Below the pieces are notes generated by a model. That model did not search any database. It saw only the letters and a list, made by a program, of their open reading frames with translations, and was not told where the DNA came from. Made by a program: the position numbers and the translations under genes. Positions 58,250 to 64,000 of a stretch of 64,000 nt of DNA are shown here, piece after piece; within the stretch, counting starts at the first letter, position 1; every line of letters starts with the position of its first letter. This DNA comes from Aspidiotus rigidus. Its lineage: Eukaryota > Arthropoda > Insecta > Hemiptera > Diaspididae. The DNA is taken from positions 310,001-374,000 of the forward strand of contig JAVHKY010000054.1 in NCBI GenBank assembly GCA_035079385.1, written 5' to 3'.

Positions 58250-59154
58250 AACTTGAAATTACGAAGTTGAGAGGAAAACTAGCATATTTTCCGTGCCGTC
58301 TCAAACCGACTGATAATGACAGATTGTAATTTCTAAATTGTCACAAGCCTTCATCGAAATCACCGCATCAGACGAAAACTAAAATCTTCATTTAGTTCAT
58401 CACTGGCTTTGATTCTCATGCGATAAGAATGAAAACTACTAACCCACGATCTAAGAAGTTCGGTTTTGGAAATTGGAATGTAAAAGAGGGTAAAATTTGG
58501 TGAAAGAAAGGCGATTCTTCCACGATACCGAATGTTATCAGCTTATCAGAATGATGTTGACCAACCAGTGTGACCGATGTTGCCGCAAAAAATACAGAAT
58601 GATACAGAAAAGCGAATCAGTGCGCTCTTCATGATGGTAACCAAAAACGTAATCAATTATCTCACGCGATCCTTGCCAAACGACTTTTATTGACTATGCT
58701 GGATTATTTTGGCTCATGGATTTTAAGAACCCAGTGCGAAATATTTGTATCTGGGTTTTTACTGTGGACTTTGGTTCGGCTTGCGAATTCTAAAAACCCA
58801 ATCGCAAATTCGTGCCTGGGTTTTGACTAATGGATTTTTAAGAATCCAATGACGAATTTGTGTCTAGGGGTTGACTTGTTGATTCCAGGAACCCAGTGGC
58901 AGACTCACAATTTTATCAAAAAATGACCAGACTATAAGTTTTTTTATTACGATCAATGATACAATAAAGAATCGATTCAGGTGATCGCAGCGGTATCTAC
59001 TGGTCTCACTCAAGGATGCTTAACCAAAATCAGGCTCCGAGTCAACGAACCCACCGAGAAAGAAAAAGGCACCAAAATATTGTCGATCGCAATAAATGAG
59101 CAACAGAACGCCATAATACTCAATACAAATACACCCGGTTCTTCAACGAGCGGT
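58250..59154. other. Intergenic: PIG-F 5' region and TTC4-type gene 3' region
   Basis: Contains a tandem repeat of about 60 bp (58715-58910) and a minus-strand AATAAA at 58943-58948, about 205 nt past the TTC4-type stop. No other gene. Confidence 0.6.
58715..58910. repeat. Tandem repeat, unit about 60 bp
   Basis: Three to four diverged units with AAGAACCCAGTG or AAAAACCCAATC, then CGAATTCGTGCCTGGGTTTT-like sequence and TGACTAATGGATTTT. A related single unit is at about 62385-62450 (GGAACCCAATAGAGAGTTCC, CTGGGTTT). Confidence 0.65.
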
Positions 59155-61888
59155 TCAAAGACAGCCTTTCCGAAATTCTTTTTCAACCTCCGAATCTTTT
59201 GGTAAAATGAAGAAATGCGGTACGCCGGAATCTTGAAAATATCTGCAGACAAGAAAACAACCTATCGTCTACAACTGTAGCTTGTGCAACGTATACTTAG
59301 TTTAAGCTAATTAATACACTGTACGAAACGTTTGATAAGAACATACTACCTCGGATGTTGCTGAGCTGCGAGTAAAGTAGATCTAATTGAGACCATAATT
59401 GGACATCTACATTCATCCTTAAAATAAACATTCACAGTACTTTCAGTGTACCGTTTTTCAGTATCCCATTCAGCATGAATAGCCTCGAAGATATCTTCTA
59501 GGATTTCTACAAATCTGAAAGAGTAACAAATTCAAAAAAAAAAAAAAATGATAATCGGATGACTGAAATACAGAAATCATAAAATAATTACTTAATTTAT
59601 AACGATTTTTTGGATGGATGGGAGTTTTAGGATTTTCAACAATAAATTAATGAATCTGTTCTCGAATTAGAATAATGAATCATGACACACTATAACTACG
59701 TATCAGACTCTTATAGTTGCTCAAGTAAAAAAAGAAAAAAAAAGGAATAAAATTTGTCTCTTAGAATCCTAGAGGAATTAAACTTGTTCTGAAATCTTTG
59801 AAAATCTAAATAATTATTCATGTGCATACGTGATATCTTCATGAAACGATTGTACACATTCGAATATTGAAGGTTCCGGAAAAGCAATCACAGCAGACCA
59901 AACAAGTTTATTCTCTCTTAAAGATACACGATTGAGTCCTGGAGGGTTGGCTGGGGGATCTAATTGGGTGACTGAATGGAACTGTCGACCTAAATGAAAA
60001 TAAAAGAAAATACGAGTAATTAAAACATATCAGAACATGAATTCGGAGCAAATTATGGAATGAAAATCTATTTTTTATTTTCCTTAATTTCGACTCAATT
60101 TATTTATATTTCAAACAAAAATTTTCTTGAGTGAGTTTGAATATGTTTTTCTTTTCTTTTTCTAACTACTGCAGACTGTTTTCTTCAAGCCTTTCTCTCA
60201 GAGTATTTTTTGAAGTGTTAAGAATATTGTTAATACACAAGATCTCTATCAAATTGAACTATCATTCAAACTTTCCTTTTCAGAGCTAGCAATTATGAAT
60301 TCTTCTAATATAGAATAGTATAAATTAACAATGAGCACAATTCTAAATGATTCGATTAATAGATCATTTACCATTTATGTTCAGGCGGATATTCCTTTCT
60401 TTAATCGCCTTGACTAGTTTTTCTTCATCTCTCAATTTTCTTTCCTGCTTTCTATTACATCGATCGTGAAGTTTCTGAAATGAAAATAAAAGTGTTTGAT
60501 ATAGTGTTATCTTCGCCAGAAATGAAAGGAAAAACACATTATATAGGATTTACGAATGATATTCTAATTGGATACTTCCGAAATATCTCGTGAAGAGGTT
60601 ATTTCAAATTTTATATTTTTTAAAATAATTTTCTGTAGCACCAGAAGAATCAATTTCGTATTTTCGGAAGATGTTTTCGCAAGATGTAGATTTTTGGAGT
60701 CTCAATATCGAGATAAATTTTTCTTGAGAGCAATCAAAAATGTATGATAAAAATAATGAGGTTTCTCTTCTTAAATAATCGGATAAATATTTCAAAACCC
60801 AATCTCTAGCATAATGACGAGTGTCGTTAATCGAAAATGAAACTATTGTATTAGAAGAGACATAATTTCGAAAAAGAATACTAAGAAATTTCGTTCTTTG
60901 GAGAAAAATGATCGAGTATTTTGATAAATTCTTTAGAAGAATCAAAAAAACATTCGTTTGCACAATCTATGAGTACTTAAAACGATAAAATGATATCTTC
61001 ACCTTTTGGTCCTTGGCACTCTTGAGTAAGTCCTGAATTTTCTTATTATCCTTGTCTTCCGCCAAAATCTCTTCGCAAAAATCTATGCACTCTTGATACT
61101 TTTCAAGGTGCAACAAGCATATCGGAATACGTAGTTTTGGTTTTGTATAGGACGGCATTATTTTCATCGCTTCTTGGCAATCTTGCAAAGCTGATCTGCA
61201 ATTAGTATCATAGACAAATCAGGTTTTCGTTAAATGAGCACATTAGGATATCGGACGATAAATATACCTGTAATTTTTCAGTAGCAGGTGCGATGCAGCT
61301 CGATTATTATACAGCTGAGACCTCAATTCCTTGGAGCATTGATATTTAAGCGCCGCAGTAAAATTTAAAATTGCATCTCTATATTTACCTAATTCAAAAC
61401 TAAGGAGACCATCTCTTTTGTAAGTTTCGGCTAATTCTGCAAAAGACGGAGTAAGTCTATCAACATGTTTACAAAGCCGGAAGAGTGAGAACTGATTTAA
61501 AGGAGCTAAATCATAAGTGTTTTTTTACCTTCGCCAGTATTATCTTCTTCGCCGTACTTTAGTTGCTGTAAGCCCTCTAATAATGGATGCAAGTCGGCGG
61601 TGGGTTCAGGTGCTTTCGTCATGAAAAAAGGGTGGCTGTCGAATTCCTGCAAATAAAGAAATCGCTATACTTCGGTTCAGGAGTGCCATTTTTGGGGCAA
61701 AACATCTTTGGGTACAAACTGACATGTTGCCATCGATCCTCGGGCCAGCCATCTTGATAGTTCCATGTGCTTGAATTCGTTTCAGAAGTCTCCGATCCAT
61801 CATCGTGCAAGAGACTTTGATCGATGGTTTCTTTCAACATTTTTCCAGCTTCTTGAAGAATATTTTCAGTTTCTCCATTGTTGTTCAT
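59155..61888 (-). CDS. TTC4: TTC4-type TPR co-chaperone (Hsp90 associated)
   Basis: Co-chaperone with three TPRs that binds Hsp90/Hsp70 tails and, in fly (Dpit47), DNA polymerase alpha. Exons in transcript order: 61888-61724, 61646-61529, 61436-61268, 61195-61003, 60474-60372, 59989-59830, 59514-59350, 59242-59155. They sum to 1,161 nt, 386 residues (human TTC4 387). Landmarks: DGWPEDRWQH-EFDSHPFFMT, PLLEGLQQLKYGEEDNTGEE, TPRs from LAETYKRDGLLSFELGKYRD through CQEAMKIMPSYTKPKLRIPI, basic KAIKERNIRLN, then a wheel-like C-domain ending RYFQDSGVPHFFILPKDS. The whole family signature is intact and all introns are GT-AG. It stands head to head with the ankyrin gene. Confidence 0.96.
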
Positions 61889-63164
61889 GACCTAAGAATT
61901 CACTTGAAATTAGTGGAGCAAAAAATACGATTCTTATTGAAGAGTCAAAAGTAACCAAACCGATTTTAGCAAGATTTACGAATGTAATGAAAGACGAAAG
62001 ACTGAAACACGAGATGAGATTTCTCTAATAGGTAATTCTCTTCTGCTGTGTAGATGAAAGATTTTCTTATCATAATTTTTATGGGAAAACGTGCGGTTCT
62101 TCAATTCAGCCTTCAGCTCACAGCATGTATGAATGAAATCTCAACATGTGCTAGAGAGAGCTAGAGTAGCCCTATAAATGCTCACATCTCTTACTGCACT
62201 CAACAAAATGAATGGGGGACCATCACTCGATTTCATATTCAAAATTCAATATCTACGCTGTTCATAAATCATAATAATATGTCCTAATTCGAGATTTTTG
62301 ATCGGTCGTTAATAAATCAACACTGCATTAATTTTACAAATTTCTTGGCTACCTATTTGCGTCTCTGGATAACAAATTTGTACCTGCGGTTTCAGCTTTT
62401 GTATTTCAGGAACCCAATAGAGAGTTCCTGTCTGGGTTTGGGAACGACTATAAATTTTGTGAGACGGTTTTTCAACCCCCCCCCCCTCCCTTCGATGAGG
62501 TATAGTGAAATTTGACTTGACCCTCTTCATCATCCTCCTATCTTACGTGAGATTTTCCGAAATGTATTTTTCTTGTTAACACTGTACTTATGTTAATCTG
62601 CTCTCGATAGCTAATTGTGGTTAAAATTTTCTTTGACCATCATATTTTATGGGCCATCGAAAAGAAAGTGCTTATCTATTTTACATATCGAGAGACAGTT
62701 TCACTATAAAAAACGTGACACAGAATGATTGCTGATTCTTGCAACTAATTGACCGGATTTGGCCACTAGATGTACTATAACCGACATTAATCGTTGAAAC
62801 TAAAGTTACCTAGTAAAACTAATTCTATGCTGAATGTTTTCAAATTTTGATAGCAGATCACTCTTCTCGAAGAAGAAAAAAAGAAAAACGAATTTGGAGC
62901 AAGAGCACTCATCATTTATCTTATCAACGCACGCTCGCCTACAAAACGAGATAAATTCTTTCTGGTAGGTAGTAATTTTTCGTATACTTAAGCTACAAAT
63001 ATTAAATTTTGATGACGACGCAATGGAACAATGGCGAGTAGGTATCTAGAGCATCAATTTTTATATTGTGAACAGTTTTCATTCGTGCAATTTTTCGTGG
63101 GAATAAGTATAGAGCAGGCTGATTGGAAACTATATAGTTCGATCTTCTATTTAATTTCAACCGC
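61889..63164. other. Intergenic: divergent promoter region
   Basis: 1.3 kb between the start codons of two divergent genes. It includes one unit of the 60-bp repeat (62385-62450) and a C run (62478-62487). No promoter motif can be assigned with confidence. Confidence 0.5.
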
Positions 63165-64000
63165 AATGGCAACGGATAAAAATAAACGAAAAGAGAATCT
63201 TGATTTTCTTTCTGGATGGCAAATAGGAGTTGCAATCAAGAAGAAGAGCCTGATTGATGCCATTGAACGCGGTGATGAAACAAAAGTGAAACGTCTAATA
63301 CAAGAAGGTGTGCCTACTTCTAAAATCAACTCCGAGGGTGAAACAGCTGCCCATCTCGCCGCCAGAGTAAATAATATTGAAATTCTTGAATATTTATTAT
63401 CTGAAAATAGTGATTTTCTTCTCAATGCGAAAGACAAAACCGGGCGCAATATACTCCATACGAGTGTGGAGAATGGCTCAATCAACATTGTCAAATATTT
63501 GATCGAGGAGTGGAAATTTGATGTACTTCAAGTAGCAAACTTTTTCCAAGGAAACAGTGCCGTTCACCTCGCCGCAATTAAAGGTCGTACAGAAATATTG
63601 AAGTATTTTATTGAAAACGTACATGTTGACGTTAATGAGTTGAACAATGAGGGGGAATCGTTGGTATTTCTAGCGGCGAAAAATGCAAAACTTCCTGCTT
63701 TAAGATACCTTATTGAACAATGCCATGCCGATACGTCAATAACTGATTACAGAAATCGTAATATCTTGTTTTCGGCTGTCATGAGCCATGATATAACTGT
63801 GCTCAAATACATTTTAGATGAGAGACGCGCAGACCTTAGAATCAATTGGAGAGATAAGGAAGGGCGAACTGTTTTGCACTGGTCTTCAATGAATAACTGT
63901 CTTGAAATATCTCAATATATTATTGATGAAAAACGTGCTAATGTTAACGAGGCCGATCAAATGGGAAAAACTCCCCTGCATTTAGCAGCTGAAGCGGGTC
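63165..64000 (+). CDS. Ankyrin-repeat protein, 3' partial
   Basis: ATG at 63165 opens a frame that runs without a stop for 278 codons to the window end. After a basic lead (KNKRKENLDFLSGWQIGVA) there are about six ankyrin repeats of 34-38 residues: GETAAHLAARVNNIEILEYL, GRNILHTSVENGSINIVKYL, GNSAVHLAAIKGRTEILKYF, GESLVFLAAKNAKLPALRYL, NRNILFSAVMSHDITVLKYI, GRTVLHWSSMNNCLEISQYI, and the start of GKTPLHLAAEAG. The repeat linkers (ADV-N) are like those of large insect and symbiont ankyrin families. No other domain is visible yet. Function unknown; protein-binding scaffold by fold. Confidence 0.88.

Overview
The window is AT-rich, intron-rich, repeat-rich animal DNA. Its centrepiece is a para-type voltage-gated sodium channel, so the source is an arthropod and almost certainly an insect. 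All four channel domains sit in one gene with a DEKA selectivity filter, which argues against aphids (whose channel is split over two genes). The repeat style fits a hemipteran such as a mealybug or scale insect, but that placement is a guess.

Layout. 1-1230: reverse transcriptase part of a Penelope-like element (minus strand, interrupted, cut by the window edge). 1231-8710: no gene recognised; it holds a 21-bp minisatellite built on AAAACATGTTTT and fragments of inverted-repeat elements. 8711-52431: the sodium channel on the plus strand, 32 coding exons plus one alternative exon; only the N-terminal exon is missing, presumably upstream. The model is in frame from first exon to stop (1,992 codons including stop). 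Its introns hold most of the repeats: Penelope and LINE remnants, MITEs with target-site duplications, a roughly 60-bp satellite (29.5-31.4 kb), TGACGTCA-rich repeats, a fragment of an AAA-ATPase-like gene, a young but defective Gypsy LTR element (36474-40564) and, antisense in one intron, an intact single-exon gene of 338 residues that I do not recognise.

Downstream lies a compact housekeeping cluster: class III alcohol dehydrogenase (plus, 55395-57413), PIG-F (minus, 57545-58249, convergent with overlapping 3' ends) and a TTC4-type TPR co-chaperone (minus, 59155-61888, eight exons). An ankyrin-repeat gene starts divergently at 63165 and runs off the window.

The most notable points are an apparent AT-AC intron before the sodium-channel inactivation gate, the conserved mutually exclusive domain III exon pair with no domain II pair, the nested unknown gene, a Gypsy element with 2-mismatch LTRs that has lost RT and RNase H and carries a SAP-like domain before Gag, and a hAT-like MITE with a minisatellite core and a perfect 8-bp target-site duplication.
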